From an uncultured Oscillospiraceae bacterium (GTDB taxonomy: Bacteria; Bacillota; Clostridia; Oscillospirales; Oscillospiraceae): a DNA stretch of 64,000 nt. Position numbers and translations under genes: made by a program. Below the pieces are notes generated by a model. The model saw nothing but the letters and a program-made list of their open reading frames with translations. It ran no database searches and was not told the origin of the DNA. The stretch is from NCBI GenBank assembly GCA_905234855.1, contig CAJOIU010000005.1:1-64000 (forward strand). The letters are read 5' to 3'. Positions within the stretch are counted from its first letter, which is position 1; every line of letters starts with the position of its first letter. Positions 8,313 through 16,206 of this stretch are shown piece by piece.

Positions 8313-8345
8313 TAAAAAAACAACAGATGGGGAGGCGCGGAAACC

Positions 8346-9650
8346 ATGCGAATGACCGACCTCATAGAAAAAAAGCGGGACGGCGGCGAGCTGACAACCG
8401 CGGAGATCCGCTGGATGATCGAGGGGTATACGAAGGGCGATATCCCGGATTATCAGATGAGCGCCATGTGCATGGCGATCTATTTCCGAGACATGACGGA
8501 GCGGGAGACATATGATCTTACGATGGCGATGCTCGATTCCGGGGATCGCATCGACCTCTCCGGCGTGGAGGGCGTGAAGGCCGATAAGCATTCCACCGGC
8601 GGCGTGGGGGATAAAACGAGCCTCCTGCTCTGCCCGATGCTGGCGGCCTGCGGCGTAAAGATGGCAAAGCTCTCCGGCCGCGGGCTTGGTCATACCGGCG
8701 GCACCATCGACAAGCTGGAGAGCTTTGCCGGTTTTTCAACCTCCATGAGCATGGAGACCTTCCTGCGCAGCGTGAATGAAAACGGCTTTGCCATTGCCGG
8801 GCAGACGGGACAGCTCGTTCCGGCGGATAAAAAGCTCTATGCCCTGCGGGACGTGACGGGAACGGTGCCCTCTATGCCGCTCATCGTGGGCAGCATCCTG
8901 TCAAAAAAGTTCGCGGCGGGCGCCGATATCATCGTGCTGGACGTGAAGTGCGGCTCCGGCGCCTTTATGCAGACGGAGGAGGATGCTTTCGGGCTGGCGC
9001 GGCTTCTGGTGGAGGTTGGCCGCCATGCGGGGAAGAAGGTCGTTGCCGTGGTGACTGATATGGATGAGCCGCTGGGCAACGCAGTCGGAAACGCCTTGGA
9101 GGTCAAAGAGGCGCTGGCGGCGCTGAAGGGCGAATATGCCGGGGATCTTTTGGAGCTTTGCATGACGCTGGGCGGCGAGATCCTCCTCAGCGGCGGGATC
9201 GCCCCCGACGAGGCGTCCGCACGCGCCATGCTGCAGGAGGCGATCGACAGCGGCGCGGCGCTTTCGCGGTTTGAGCGATTTGTCGCCGCGCAGGGCGGCG
9301 ATCCCGCCGCGGTGCGGGATACCTCGCTGCTGCCGCGGGCGCCGGTGGTCATTGAGGCGTCGTCCCGTCGGGCGGGCTATGTCCGGCATATCGATGCCCA
9401 CGGCGTCGGGATCGTGAGTATGCATCTTGGCGGCGGACGCGCCACCAAGGAGGATGACATCGACCTTTCGGTGGGCGTCGTTCTGAAGAAAAAAGTGGGA
9501 GATCATGTTGCGCTGGGGGAGAGCCTCGGCACGATCCATGCCGCCTCGGAGGAGGCGGCGGGCGAGGCCGTGATGCTCCTGCGGGGCTGCTTCGAGCTGA
9601 CGGAGGAGCCGGTACACAGGGCGCCGTTTATTAAGGGCGTCGTTCGATGA
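8346..9650 (+). CDS. pdp: Pyrimidine-nucleoside phosphorylase
   Basis: A cytosolic salvage enzyme that phosphorolyses uridine, thymidine and deoxyuridine to base and (deoxy)ribose-1-phosphate. The 434 residues are standard. The phosphate-binding KADKHSTGGVGDKTSLLL is intact, as are KLSGRGLGHTGGTIDKLE and DVKCGSGAFMQTEEDA. The protein starts MRM like Bacillus Pdp, with GGGGAGG 10 bases upstream. It has its own promoter and is followed closely by a dehydrogenase gene. Confidence 0.95.
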   Translation: MRMTDLIEKKRDGGELTTAEIRWMIEGYTKGDIPDYQMSAMCMAIYFRDMTERETYDLTMAMLDSGDRIDLSGVEGVKADKHSTGGVGDKTSLLLCPMLAACGVKMAKLSGRGLGHTGGTIDKLESFAGFSTSMSMETFLRSVNENGFAIAGQTGQLVPADKKLYALRDVTGTVPSMPLIVGSILSKKFAAGADIIVLDVKCGSGAFMQTEEDAFGLARLLVEVGRHAGKKVVAVVTDMDEPLGNAVGNALEVKEALAALKGEYAGDLLELCMTLGGEILLSGGIAPDEASARAMLQEAIDSGAALSRFERFVAAQGGDPAAVRDTSLLPRAPVVIEASSRRAGYVRHIDAHGVGIVSMHLGGGRATKEDDIDLSVGVVLKKKVGDHVALGESLGTIHAASEEAAGEAVMLLRGCFELTEEPVHRAPFIKGVVR

Positions 9651-9666
9651 GAGGAAGGAATCACAA

Positions 9667-10578
9667 ATGAAGCTATTGATCACGGATATATGCGAGCTTT
9701 CCCCGGAGGAACGAGCATGGCTGGAGGCGCGCGGACTGGAGGTCATCGAGTGCGAGGATGAAGCGCCGTATCCCGGCGATCCCTCGGAGATCGATATCGT
9801 CGCGTGCAAGATGCTTTTCAGCTATACGCCCATCGAGAGATTTACGTCGCTCAAATACATACAGCTCTTCATGGCGGGCTTCGAGCATATCCCCATGGAT
9901 TACATTGCGTCCCACGGCATCGAGTTCCATAACGCCCGGGACGTCTACAGCATCCCCATCGCGGAGTTCGGTATTGGCGGCGTGCTGACGCTGTATAAGG
10001 ATTTTCGCCGGTTCGACCGCCAGCAGCGTGGCCGTGTTTGGGAATACGAGCGGCATCTGCGGGAACTGACGCGGAAGACGGTGCTGATCGTCGGCGCGGG
10101 GAGCATCGGCACGGAGTTTGCCAAGCGGTTCCAAGCCTTCGGCTGCCGCGTGATCGGGCTTGCGCGCAGCGCGGGCGAGCGCCCGTATTATGATGAAGTC
10201 CGCTCAATGGACAAGCTGGACGACTCGTTGCCGGAATCGGATATCATCGTGATGTGCCTGCCGAATAACGCCGAGACGCGCCATATCATGGGGAAAGAGC
10301 AGTTTGCGGAGGTGAAGCCGGGGGCGGTTTTTGTGAATATCGCCCGGGGCGCGCTGGTGGATGAACCGGCGCTGACGGAGGCGCTTGCGGACGGACGGCT
10401 CTCCGGCGCGGTGCTGGATGTTTTCGAGACGGAGCCGCTGCCGCAGGACAGCCCGCTGTGGGCCATGGATAACGTCATCGCCGCGCCGCATACGAGTTTT
10501 GGCGCGGAATATAATCAAGACCGTCTGTTTGAGGTCATGAACCGGAATCTGGAGGCCTCCGCGCTTCTGGCGGAATAA
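9667..10578 (+). CDS. D-isomer-specific 2-hydroxyacid dehydrogenase family protein
   Basis: An NAD(P)-dependent oxidoreductase of 303 residues. The Rossmann motif is in VLIVGAGSIGTEFAKRF (about 139-155). The catalytic Arg is in NIARGALVDEPAL, the Glu follows in the LDVFETEPLP segment and the His in IAAPHTSFG, so the Arg-Glu-His triad is present. The substrate cannot be deduced; the short N-terminal half resembles phosphoglycerate-dehydrogenase-like proteins. It starts 17 bases after pdp, probably in the same transcript. Confidence 0.88.
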   Translation: MKLLITDICELSPEERAWLEARGLEVIECEDEAPYPGDPSEIDIVACKMLFSYTPIERFTSLKYIQLFMAGFEHIPMDYIASHGIEFHNARDVYSIPIAEFGIGGVLTLYKDFRRFDRQQRGRVWEYERHLRELTRKTVLIVGAGSIGTEFAKRFQAFGCRVIGLARSAGERPYYDEVRSMDKLDDSLPESDIIVMCLPNNAETRHIMGKEQFAEVKPGAVFVNIARGALVDEPALTEALADGRLSGAVLDVFETEPLPQDSPLWAMDNVIAAPHTSFGAEYNQDRLFEVMNRNLEASALLAE

Positions 10579-10607
10579 AACGGCGTCGGGAGAAAGGGAG
10601 AGATCGG

Positions 10608-11636
10608 ATGCTGAAACGGAATCGCGCCATGGAGCTGTATCGCTTTGCGGCGGCGGTCATGATCCTGTGTTATCATTGCTATTGGTTCGCCTTCCGGGAC
10701 GAGGGGACGCAGTTCGTGGGCTTTTACCTGTTTGTGGAGCTGTTTTATATCCTCAGTGGTTTTCTGATGATGGCGTCCCTCCGCCGGAATGTGACGCCGG
10801 AGCAGCGGCTTGATCCGGCGGGAACGACCATATCCTATATCCGCGGGCGGCTTCGCAGGCTCTATCCGCATCATTTGCTGTCATGGGTGCTGGTGGCGGC
10901 GATCCAGTATTTCCTTCTCCGCGACCTCTTTCCCATCGAGATCTTCCAGATCGGCTGGCCGGAGCTTCTGCTGGTGAATATTTTCGGGTTCGTACGCGGG
11001 CAGTATATCAATATCGTATGCTGGTATCTGAGTGCGCTGCTGTTTGCGTCGCTCGTGGTGTATTATCTTCTCCTGCGCGATGAGGACGGTTTTATCAAGA
11101 TCATTGCGCCGATCGTGATCGTGGTCTGTTACGGCACGCTGTTCGACCGAAAGGAATGTCTGGCCGTTACCATTATTTTCGCCCAATACTCGGCGCATAT
11201 GGGTTTTATGCGGGCGCTGGCGGATATCACGGTGGGCTGCGTGGCTTTCCGGGCCTATGAATGGCTCCGGGATACGGAGGTGCCGGGGGAGGGCGTGCTT
11301 GCGACGGTTTTGGAGGGTGCGGTGTTTCTGGCCTCGGCGCTGTGGATGTACGGCAACAGCGGGAAATACGACTTTCTGTTTGTGCCGCTGTTTTTCGCCT
11401 TCGTCATCAGCGTTTTCCGAGGCAGAAGCCTGTTTACGAGGCTGTTCGACAATCCCGTGTCCGATTGGCTCGGTAAGCACAGCTACGCCTTCTTTCTCAA
11501 TAATGTCGTGGTGATCTATCCGTATATGCATTTTTTCCCGGACAGCGGCATCCTGCGGATGTGCGCGGTCTGCATCCCTGCCTGCCTTCTTGTTTCCGTT
11601 TTCACCGACGGTCTGCTGCGCAGGCTTGCCCGATAG
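10608..11636 (+). CDS. Acyltransferase 3 family membrane protein
   Basis: A 342-residue integral membrane protein with about ten hydrophobic segments. It opens NRAMELYRFAAAVMILCYHC, the Acyltransferase_3 pattern with the conserved His in the first membrane helix, and has FVELFYILSGFLM shortly after. Members O-acylate sugars of the cell surface. AGGGAGAG precedes the ATG. It lies 29 bases after the dehydrogenase. The acceptor is unknown. Confidence 0.85.
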   Translation: MLKRNRAMELYRFAAAVMILCYHCYWFAFRDEGTQFVGFYLFVELFYILSGFLMMASLRRNVTPEQRLDPAGTTISYIRGRLRRLYPHHLLSWVLVAAIQYFLLRDLFPIEIFQIGWPELLLVNIFGFVRGQYINIVCWYLSALLFASLVVYYLLLRDEDGFIKIIAPIVIVVCYGTLFDRKECLAVTIIFAQYSAHMGFMRALADITVGCVAFRAYEWLRDTEVPGEGVLATVLEGAVFLASALWMYGNSGKYDFLFVPLFFAFVISVFRGRSLFTRLFDNPVSDWLGKHSYAFFLNNVVVIYPYMHFFPDSGILRMCAVCIPACLLVSVFTDGLLRRLAR

Positions 11637-11641
11637 AAAAA

Positions 11642-11662
11642 GCCGCCGGAAAATCCGGCGGC
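11642..11662. terminator. Bidirectional intrinsic terminator
   Basis: GCCGCCGGA, a three-base loop, then TCCGGCGGC. The minus strand continues CTTTTTC (good tail for the SDR gene) and the plus strand GGATTGTTTT, so it separates two convergent genes. Confidence 0.8.
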
Positions 11663-11670
11663 GGATTGTT

Positions 11671-11700
11671 TTGACACGGGATATCGGCCTATGCTATAAT
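11671..11700 (+). promoter_or_regulatory. Consensus promoter pointing antisense into the SDR gene
   Basis: TTGACA, 18 bases, TATAAT: both hexamers are perfect. It starts right after the terminator and points into the 3' end of a minus-strand gene; the next plus-strand gene begins about 780 bases away. An antisense or long-leader transcript is implied if it is active. Confidence 0.6.
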
Positions 11701-11707
11701 ACAGCAT

Positions 11708-12421
11708 TCAGAGGCCGAAGCCTCCGTCGCAGCCGACGATCTGACCGGTGATGAACGATGCGCTGTCCGAGGCAAGATAGGCAATGAGCCCGGCCACGTC
11801 TTCGGGCGTGCCGAGGCGGCCGAGGGGCGTATCCTCTGCCAGAGCGTACTTGTCCTCCGGGCTGAACTGCGCGAGCATGTCAGTCTCGATGACCCCGGGC
11901 GCTACGCAGTTGACCCGGATACCGGAAGGACCGAGCTCCTTGGCCAGCGCCTTCGTGAGACCGATCAGCGCGGCTTTTGAGGCGGAATACGCGGCCTCAC
12001 AGGATGCGCCGTAAACACCCCAGACAGAGGAAATCAGCACGATGCAGCCTGCCTTGCGTCGCACCATATCCGGGATCGCCTCCCGGCAGCAGCGATATGC
12101 GCCGTCGGTGTTGGCGGCGAACACGCGCCGCCAGGCGGCCTCGTCCGTGTCGGTGAGAAGGCCGTATTCGGAAACGCCCGCGCAGCAGACAAGAAGGCCG
12201 ACGGAGCCGATCTCGCGGAACATGGCTTCCACCTGCGCGGGATCGGAGACGTCCGCGCGGACGGCGCGGGCATGCAGCTCCTTCGCCAGAGCCAAGGCGG
12301 CGGCTTCGGAGGAATTATAATGGATGACCACGTCCCAGCCGTCGGCGGCGAGCCGCCGGGCGGCAGCGGCGCCGATGCCGCGGGATGAACCTGTGATCAA
12401 AGCGGTTTTATTGATGGACAT
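11708..12421 (-). CDS. Short-chain dehydrogenase/reductase, FabG-like
   Basis: A 237-residue SDR. It has the cofactor motif TGSSRGIGAAAARRLA near the N-terminus, the active-site Ser in LISSVWG, and YSASKAALIGL with catalytic Tyr and Lys. The C-terminus ITGQIVGCDGGFGL is typical of FabG-type 3-oxoacyl-ACP reductases. The GTG at 12430 is also possible, but GGGAG 8 bases before the ATG at 12421 favours the shorter form. It stands alone, not in a fatty-acid cluster, so a role outside fatty acid synthesis is possible. Confidence 0.85.
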   Translation of the reverse strand: MSINKTALITGSSRGIGAAAARRLAADGWDVVIHYNSSEAAALALAKELHARAVRADVSDPAQVEAMFREIGSVGLLVCCAGVSEYGLLTDTDEAAWRRVFAANTDGAYRCCREAIPDMVRRKAGCIVLISSVWGVYGASCEAAYSASKAALIGLTKALAKELGPSGIRVNCVAPGVIETDMLAQFSPEDKYALAEDTPLGRLGTPEDVAGLIAYLASDSASFITGQIVGCDGGFGL

Positions 12422-12477
12422 GAATATCACTCCCGCGCCTATGTTATCACATTTGCGCAGGGAAAGGTAGGCATAAA

Positions 12478-13599
12478 ATGGATTTTGAAAAAGAAAACGG
12501 TGAGCTGGACTGGCTCAAGGAACCGACGCCGCAGAAAAAGGACTTCGACTTTGCGGCTTTTCTCGGCCCGGATGATCTCGACGACCTCATCACGGACGTG
12601 ACGGACGGCGCGGACTTAAAACGGGAGGATGCTTTTGCGGAGTATCAGCCCGCGTATACGGTTCGCAGACGAACCGGGGACGGCGAGCGTGGACGGCATG
12701 AAGCGCCGGAGCCGATGGACTTTCGGCAGGAGAACGCGGAAGAGGAGGAGCCCCCGAAGACCTCGGAGGAGACTGCCTTCGATCCGACTGATCCGCGTTA
12801 CGCAGCGCCGGAACGGCCGCATATCGTCGTGGCGGAGCCGCGGCAGCGGGTGTATGTCACGCCCCCCGGCCGGGAGGAAGAGGAGTTTTCGCCTCCGCCC
12901 CCGGAGACGACCGGCGGTATGGGCGAGGGACTCAAATGGGTGATCGCGGCGCTCATAGCGCTGGCGGTGATCGGCGCGGTGCTGCTGGCGATCCTCGGCA
13001 GTCATCGCGGAGGAACGCCCGAGGCGACACCGTCACCCACGGAGGATCGGATCATCCGCATGACGGAATCTCCTGCGCCGACGCCCACATCCGTGCCGAC
13101 AGAAGCGGCGGCGAACACCCCGGAGCCCACCTCTACCCCGGAACCGACGGAGCCTCCCACTACGGTCTATACCGTAACGGTGACGGCCGGCGCGGGCGGA
13201 AGCATCAGCCCCAGCGGCACCGTATCGGTGGAAGAGGGCGGCAGCGTCACCTTCACGGTGAAAGCAGAGGAGGGCTTTGATATCGCGCAGGTGCTGGTGG
13301 ACGGGGAAGAGCAGCAGATCGGCGATACCTATACCTTCACCAGCGTTTCGAGAGATCATACGATCTATGCCGTTTTCCGCAATGCGGTGACGCCCACGCC
13401 CGAACCCACGGAGGAGCCCACGCCCACCCCGGAGCCTACGGCTGAGCCGACGCCCACGCCGACTGTGCTGCCGGAGCCGGAAGTCGAACCCGAGCCGGAA
13501 CCAGAGCCGGAGCTTGAACCCGATCCCGAGCCGGTGCAGGAGCCGGAAGCCGAGCCGGAGCAATCGGACGCCACCTATGATAACGACGTCGGCGGCTGA
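12478..13599 (+). CDS. Membrane-anchored protein with extracellular repeat domain and Pro/Glu-rich tail
   Basis: A 373-residue protein of unknown function. Residues 1-150 are acidic and look cytosolic. One membrane segment follows ([22 protein letters not shown], about 155-176). The outside part has a Pro/Thr-rich linker, a compact domain of the bacterial repeat type ([18 protein letters not shown] to DHTIYAVF, about 230-300), and a tail of alternating Pro and Glu. The same repeat-type domain appears in the secreted protein at 49841. No sortase signal is seen. A surface or division-associated role is possible but unproven. Confidence 0.7.
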   Translation: MDFEKENGELDWLKEPTPQKKDFDFAAFLGPDDLDDLITDVTDGADLKREDAFAEYQPAYTVRRRTGDGERGRHEAPEPMDFRQENAEEEEPPKTSEETAFDPTDPRYAAPERPHIVVAEPRQRVYVTPPGREEEEFSPPPPETTGGMGEGLKWVIAALIALAVIGAVLLAILGSHRGGTPEATPSPTEDRIIRMTESPAPTPTSVPTEAAANTPEPTSTPEPTEPPTTVYTVTVTAGAGGSISPSGTVSVEEGGSVTFTVKAEEGFDIAQVLVDGEEQQIGDTYTFTSVSRDHTIYAVFRNAVTPTPEPTEEPTPTPEPTAEPTPTPTVLPEPEVEPEPEPEPELEPDPEPVQEPEAEPEQSDATYDNDVGG

Positions 13600-13611
13600 G
13601 CCGACAAAAAT

Positions 13612-13640
13612 GTCCCGCAGTCCGTTTCGGGCTGCGGGAC
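13612..13640. terminator. Bidirectional intrinsic terminator
   Basis: GTCCCGCAGTCCG pairs with CGGGCTGCGGGAC around TTT. The minus-strand tail ATTTTTG suits the SPFH gene; the plus-strand tail is GAGTTTAT. Confidence 0.75.
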
Positions 13641-13656
13641 GAGTTTATGCTGTCGT

Positions 13657-14571
13657 TTATTTCTTGGGAACGGGCGCCGGTTTTTCGGGATCGATCACGA
13701 CTTCCTTGAAGGCTGTGGCAAGTCCTGCAAGCCCTTGGATCTCGGAGGGGATGATGATCTTGGTGGCCTTGCCGTTCGCGGCGGCGGAGAAGGCCTCCAG
13801 CGCCTTGAGCTGCACAACGGGATCGGAGGGAGCCGCGTCGTTGAGGAGCTTGATACCCTCGGCCGTGGCTTGGTTGATGGCGAGGATGGCCTGCGCCTTG
13901 CCTTCGGCTTCGAGGATCTCCGCCTGCTTCTTCGCGTCGGCGCGGAGGATGGCAGATTCCTTTTCGCCCTCGGCCTCCAAGATCGCGGAGCGCTTCTCGC
14001 CCTCGGCGCGGAGGATGGCCTCGCGGCGTTCGCGCTCGGCCTTCATCTGCTTCTCCATGGCGTTCTGGATCTCCTTGGGCGGCATGATGTTTTTGAGTTC
14101 CACGCGGTTGACCTTGATGCCCCATGGGTCGGTGGCTTCGTCGAGGATCTGCTGCATTTTGGCGTTGATAGTGTCGCGGCTCGTGAGCGATTCGTCGAGC
14201 TCCAGCTCGCCGATGATATTACGAAGCGTGGTGGCGGTGAGGTTTTCGATGGCGATCATCGGGTTTTCCACGCCGTAGGTGTAAAGCTTCGGATCGGTGA
14301 TCTGGTAATAGATGACCGTGTCGATCTGCATGGTGACGTTATCCTTCGTGATAACGGGCTGGGGCGGGAAATCCGCCACCTGCTCCTTGAGGGAGACGAC
14401 CTTTGCGATCCGTTCGATGAAGGGGATCTTGAGGTGCAGACCCACATTCCATGTCGCGCTGTAGGCGCCGAGGCGTTCCACCACGAAAGCTCGCGCCTGC
14501 TGAACGATGCGGATGCTGCGGATCAGAATAACGAGAATCAGAACAAGAACGATGATAAGAGCGTACGGCAT
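13657..14571 (-). CDS. SPFH/band-7 (stomatin-like) membrane protein
   Basis: 304 residues with one N-terminal membrane anchor (YALIIVLVLILVILIRSI), the SPFH domain (about 30-190, QQARAFVVERLGAYSATW and DVQ-like DTVIYYQITDPKLY) and a long Ala/Glu-rich helical region (AEGEKRSAILEAEGEKESAI) that should oligomerise. This is the QmcA/stomatin type. It is 18 bases downstream of a NfeD gene, the classic stomatin operon partner, and probably organises membrane microdomains. Confidence 0.9.
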   Translation of the reverse strand: MPYALIIVLVLILVILIRSIRIVQQARAFVVERLGAYSATWNVGLHLKIPFIERIAKVVSLKEQVADFPPQPVITKDNVTMQIDTVIYYQITDPKLYTYGVENPMIAIENLTATTLRNIIGELELDESLTSRDTINAKMQQILDEATDPWGIKVNRVELKNIMPPKEIQNAMEKQMKAERERREAILRAEGEKRSAILEAEGEKESAILRADAKKQAEILEAEGKAQAILAINQATAEGIKLLNDAAPSDPVVQLKALEAFSAAANGKATKIIIPSEIQGLAGLATAFKEVVIDPEKPAPVPKK

Positions 14572-14589
14572 GATGATTCCTCCCTTGTA

Positions 14590-15042
14590 TTATACAGAAA
14601 GCGTTTGCTTTGCGGGTGCGACGATGAGCTTTACGCCTTGGATGCTCCGCGCGGTGACAAGAGCGCCTTCCTCGATCGGCTCCCCGCTTTCCGATCGCGC
14701 CGACCATGTCTTTCCGCCGACGGAAACGGCGCCCGTAGAGGCGATGTTATCGATCCGCTGAGTGACGCGGCAGGTTTTCCCGATGACCATATCCGCGTTT
14801 GTCGCCTGGCGGCCGCGTGTCACAAGATGCTTCAGCCGCGGATACAGCAGCCAGAAGCACAGGGCGGATACGACCAAAAACACAACGATCTGCAGCCAAA
14901 GCGCTGCCCCCAGCAGGGCGGCTGCCAAGGCCGCAAGCGCGCCGGCCAGAAACCAAACGGATACCATGGCGACGGTGATGAGCTCAACAACGAGAAATCC
15001 GGCGGCGAGGATCAGCCAGATCACGATCGCGCTTATACTCAT
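14590..15042 (-). CDS. NfeD family membrane protein
   Basis: 150 residues: N-terminal membrane segments (about 1-70) followed by a small OB-fold NfeD domain (ADMVIGKTCRVTQRIDN to GALVTARSIQGVKLIV). This is the short NfeD1b form without the ClpP-like protease domain. The partner SPFH gene follows directly. AAAGGAAGTGG precedes the ATG. Confidence 0.88.
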   Translation of the reverse strand: MSISAIVIWLILAAGFLVVELITVAMVSVWFLAGALAALAAALLGAALWLQIVVFLVVSALCFWLLYPRLKHLVTRGRQATNADMVIGKTCRVTQRIDNIASTGAVSVGGKTWSARSESGEPIEEGALVTARSIQGVKLIVAPAKQTLSV

Positions 15043-15065
15043 GGAACCACTTCCTTTCTGATAGA

Positions 15066-15093
15066 ATTATAACACAGAAAGGGTCGGTTGCAA
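15066..15093 (-). promoter_or_regulatory. SigA-type promoter for nfeD-SPFH
   Basis: The minus strand has TTGCAA, 16 bases, TATAAT shortly upstream of nfeD. Confidence 0.7.
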
Positions 15094-15115
15094 AGTGTAA
15101 TTTCTGACTTTGGTC

Positions 15116-15144
15116 TTTACTTTTCAGCTTTAGTGATGTAAAAT
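15116..15144 (+). promoter_or_regulatory. Probable promoter for yerC
   Basis: TTTACT, 17 bases, TAAAAT lies about 30 bases before the gene and diverges from the nfeD promoter. The -35 is weak. Confidence 0.5.
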
Positions 15145-15174
15145 GCTCGTGGAACAAATACGGAGGATAAACAT

Positions 15175-15477
15175 ATGAACAAGAGCAACCGCAAGCCCCG
15201 CTTTGAATTGATGTACAAGGCGATCCTGTCCCTGCAGAACGAAGAGGAATGCATGAAATTCTTCGACGATCTCTGCACGGTTTCCGAGCTGCAGGCCATG
15301 GAACAGCGCTTCCATGTGGCGTGGCTTCTGAATCAAGGGATGATCTATAACGACATTCTAGCGACAACCGGCGCTTCCAGCGCAACGATCAGCCGCGTGA
15401 AGCGCAGCTTGGAATACGGCTCGGACGGTTACGAGATCGTTTTCGGCAATCTCATGGAGGAATCGCAGGAGAAGTAA
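15175..15477 (+). CDS. yerC: YerC/YecD family TrpR-like DNA-binding protein
   Basis: A 100-residue helix-turn-helix protein of the TrpR superfamily. Hallmarks are LCTVSELQAMEQRFHVAWLL and GASSATISRVKRSLEYG; the latter is the recognition helix region. GGAGG precedes the ATG at good distance. The family is widespread in Firmicutes with poorly defined targets. Monocistronic here, upstream of the tRNA cluster. Confidence 0.9.
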   Translation: MNKSNRKPRFELMYKAILSLQNEEECMKFFDDLCTVSELQAMEQRFHVAWLLNQGMIYNDILATTGASSATISRVKRSLEYGSDGYEIVFGNLMEESQEK

Positions 15478-15528
15478 AGGCCTCCTGTCCGCCGCTCGAA
15501 AAATCTTTCGATTCATGGATTTTTTTTG

Positions 15529-15557
15529 TTGACAAACGGCTTTGCCTGTTTTATAAT
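15529..15557 (+). promoter_or_regulatory. Consensus SigA promoter of the tRNA cluster
   Basis: TTGACA, 17 bases, TATAAT: both hexamers are perfect, about 30 bases before the first tRNA, as expected for a strong stable-RNA promoter. Confidence 0.9.
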
Positions 15558-15567
15558 GGCAAAGCCG
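15537..15567. promoter_or_regulatory. Palindrome overlapping the tRNA promoter
   Basis: CGGCTTTGCC and GGCAAAGCCG form perfect 10-base arms around TGTTTTATAAT. The left arm lies in the -35/-10 spacer and the right arm directly follows the -10 box. The left arm is upstream of the expected start, so this is not an RNA hairpin; it looks like an operator. Confidence 0.5.
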
Positions 15568-15587
15568 ATTTGAAGAGCGGGTCTCTT

Positions 15588-15650
15588 GGGAGCATAGCTC
15601 AGCTGGTTAGAGCACCTGCCTTACAAGCAGGGGGCCACAGGTTCGCACCA
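15588..15650 (+). pseudogene. tRNA-Val (anticodon TAC), 3' end missing
   Basis: Acceptor 5' strand GGGAGCA, D-arm, anticodon arm CCTGC-CTTACAA-GCAGG and the 5' strand of the T-arm ACAGGTTCG are normal. The sequence then jumps to CACCATTTCT. The rest of the T-loop, the 3' strand of the T-stem and the 3' acceptor strand are absent, so no cloverleaf can close. It looks like an internal deletion of roughly 14-16 bases. An assembly collapse between similar tRNA genes is the alternative. Confidence 0.8.
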
Positions 15651-15655
15651 TTTCT

Positions 15656-15732
15656 GGCCGAGTAGTTCAGTCGGTTAGAACGCCGGCCTGTCACGCCGGA
15701 GGTCGAGGGTTCAAGTCCCTTCTCGGTCGCCA
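15656..15732 (+). tRNA. tRNA-Asp (GTC)
   Basis: Acceptor GGCCGAG pairs with CTCGGTC, with one G-T pair. The anticodon loop CTGTCAC contains GTC. T-arm and an encoded CCA are present. It follows the damaged tRNA-Val by 5 bases. Confidence 0.95.
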
Positions 15733-15735
15733 TTT

Positions 15736-15811
15736 GCGGGCATAGCTCATCCGGTAGAGCGCCACCTTGCCAAGGTGGAGGTAGCGAGTTCGAGTCTCGT
15801 TGCCCGCTCCA
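15736..15811 (+). tRNA. tRNA-Gly (GCC), copy 1
   Basis: A 76-base cloverleaf: GCGGGCA pairs with TGCCCGC, the anticodon loop is TTGCCAA, and CCA is encoded. It appears identical to the second copy in this cluster, including several flanking bases. Confidence 0.95.
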
Positions 15812-15825
15812 TTTTCCCCAAGCGT

Positions 15826-15892
<67 letters not shown>

Positions 15893-15897
<5 letters not shown>

Positions 15898-15967
15898 CAT
15901 AGCCAAGTGGTAAGGCAGGGGACTGCAAATCCCCGATTCCCCGGTCCGAATCCGGGTGGCGCCTCCA
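15893..15967 (+). tRNA. tRNA-Cys (GCA), 5' end altered by the fusion
   Basis: Body and 3' end are normal (anticodon loop CTGCAAA, acceptor TGGCGCC, T, CCA). The 5' acceptor strand reads CACGCCA where GGCGCCA is needed, so the two terminal pairs are lost. Those bases are shared with the end of tRNA-Phe, which would confound RNase P processing. Confidence 0.7.
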
Positions 15968-15970
15968 TTT

Positions 15971-16046
15971 GCGGGCATAGCTCATCCGGTAGAGCGCCAC
16001 CTTGCCAAGGTGGAGGTAGCGAGTTCGAGTCTCGTTGCCCGCTCCA
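15971..16046 (+). tRNA. tRNA-Gly (GCC), copy 2
   Basis: Appears identical to copy 1, again preceded by CCATTT. The direct repeat of about 82 bases may have promoted recombination or misassembly in this cluster. CCA is encoded. Confidence 0.95.
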
Positions 16047-16050
16047 CATT

Positions 16051-16090
16051 GGTACACAAGCTGTGATACAATAGCTTGTGTACCTTTTTT
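16051..16090 (+). terminator. Intrinsic terminator of the tRNA operon
   Basis: GGTACACAAGCT and AGCTTGTGTACC form a perfect 12-bp stem, followed by a run of seven or more T. Confidence 0.95.
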
Positions 16091-16206
16091 TTCGTAGTCT
16101 GTAAGTCTTTGATCCAAGCCAGACACAGAAGCTGTATAAAGCTTTCGCCTTTCCTCCCTGTGGAAGGGCGTCATGAGAATAATCAGATTCTGAGAGGAAC
16201 GCAGGC

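Noticed and set aside
16146-16192. Hairpin CGCCTTTCC/GGAAGGGCG followed by a six-codon frame MRIIRF before trpB
   Set aside because: It looks superficially like an attenuator leader peptide, but it has no Trp codons, no terminator after it, and a poor SD.
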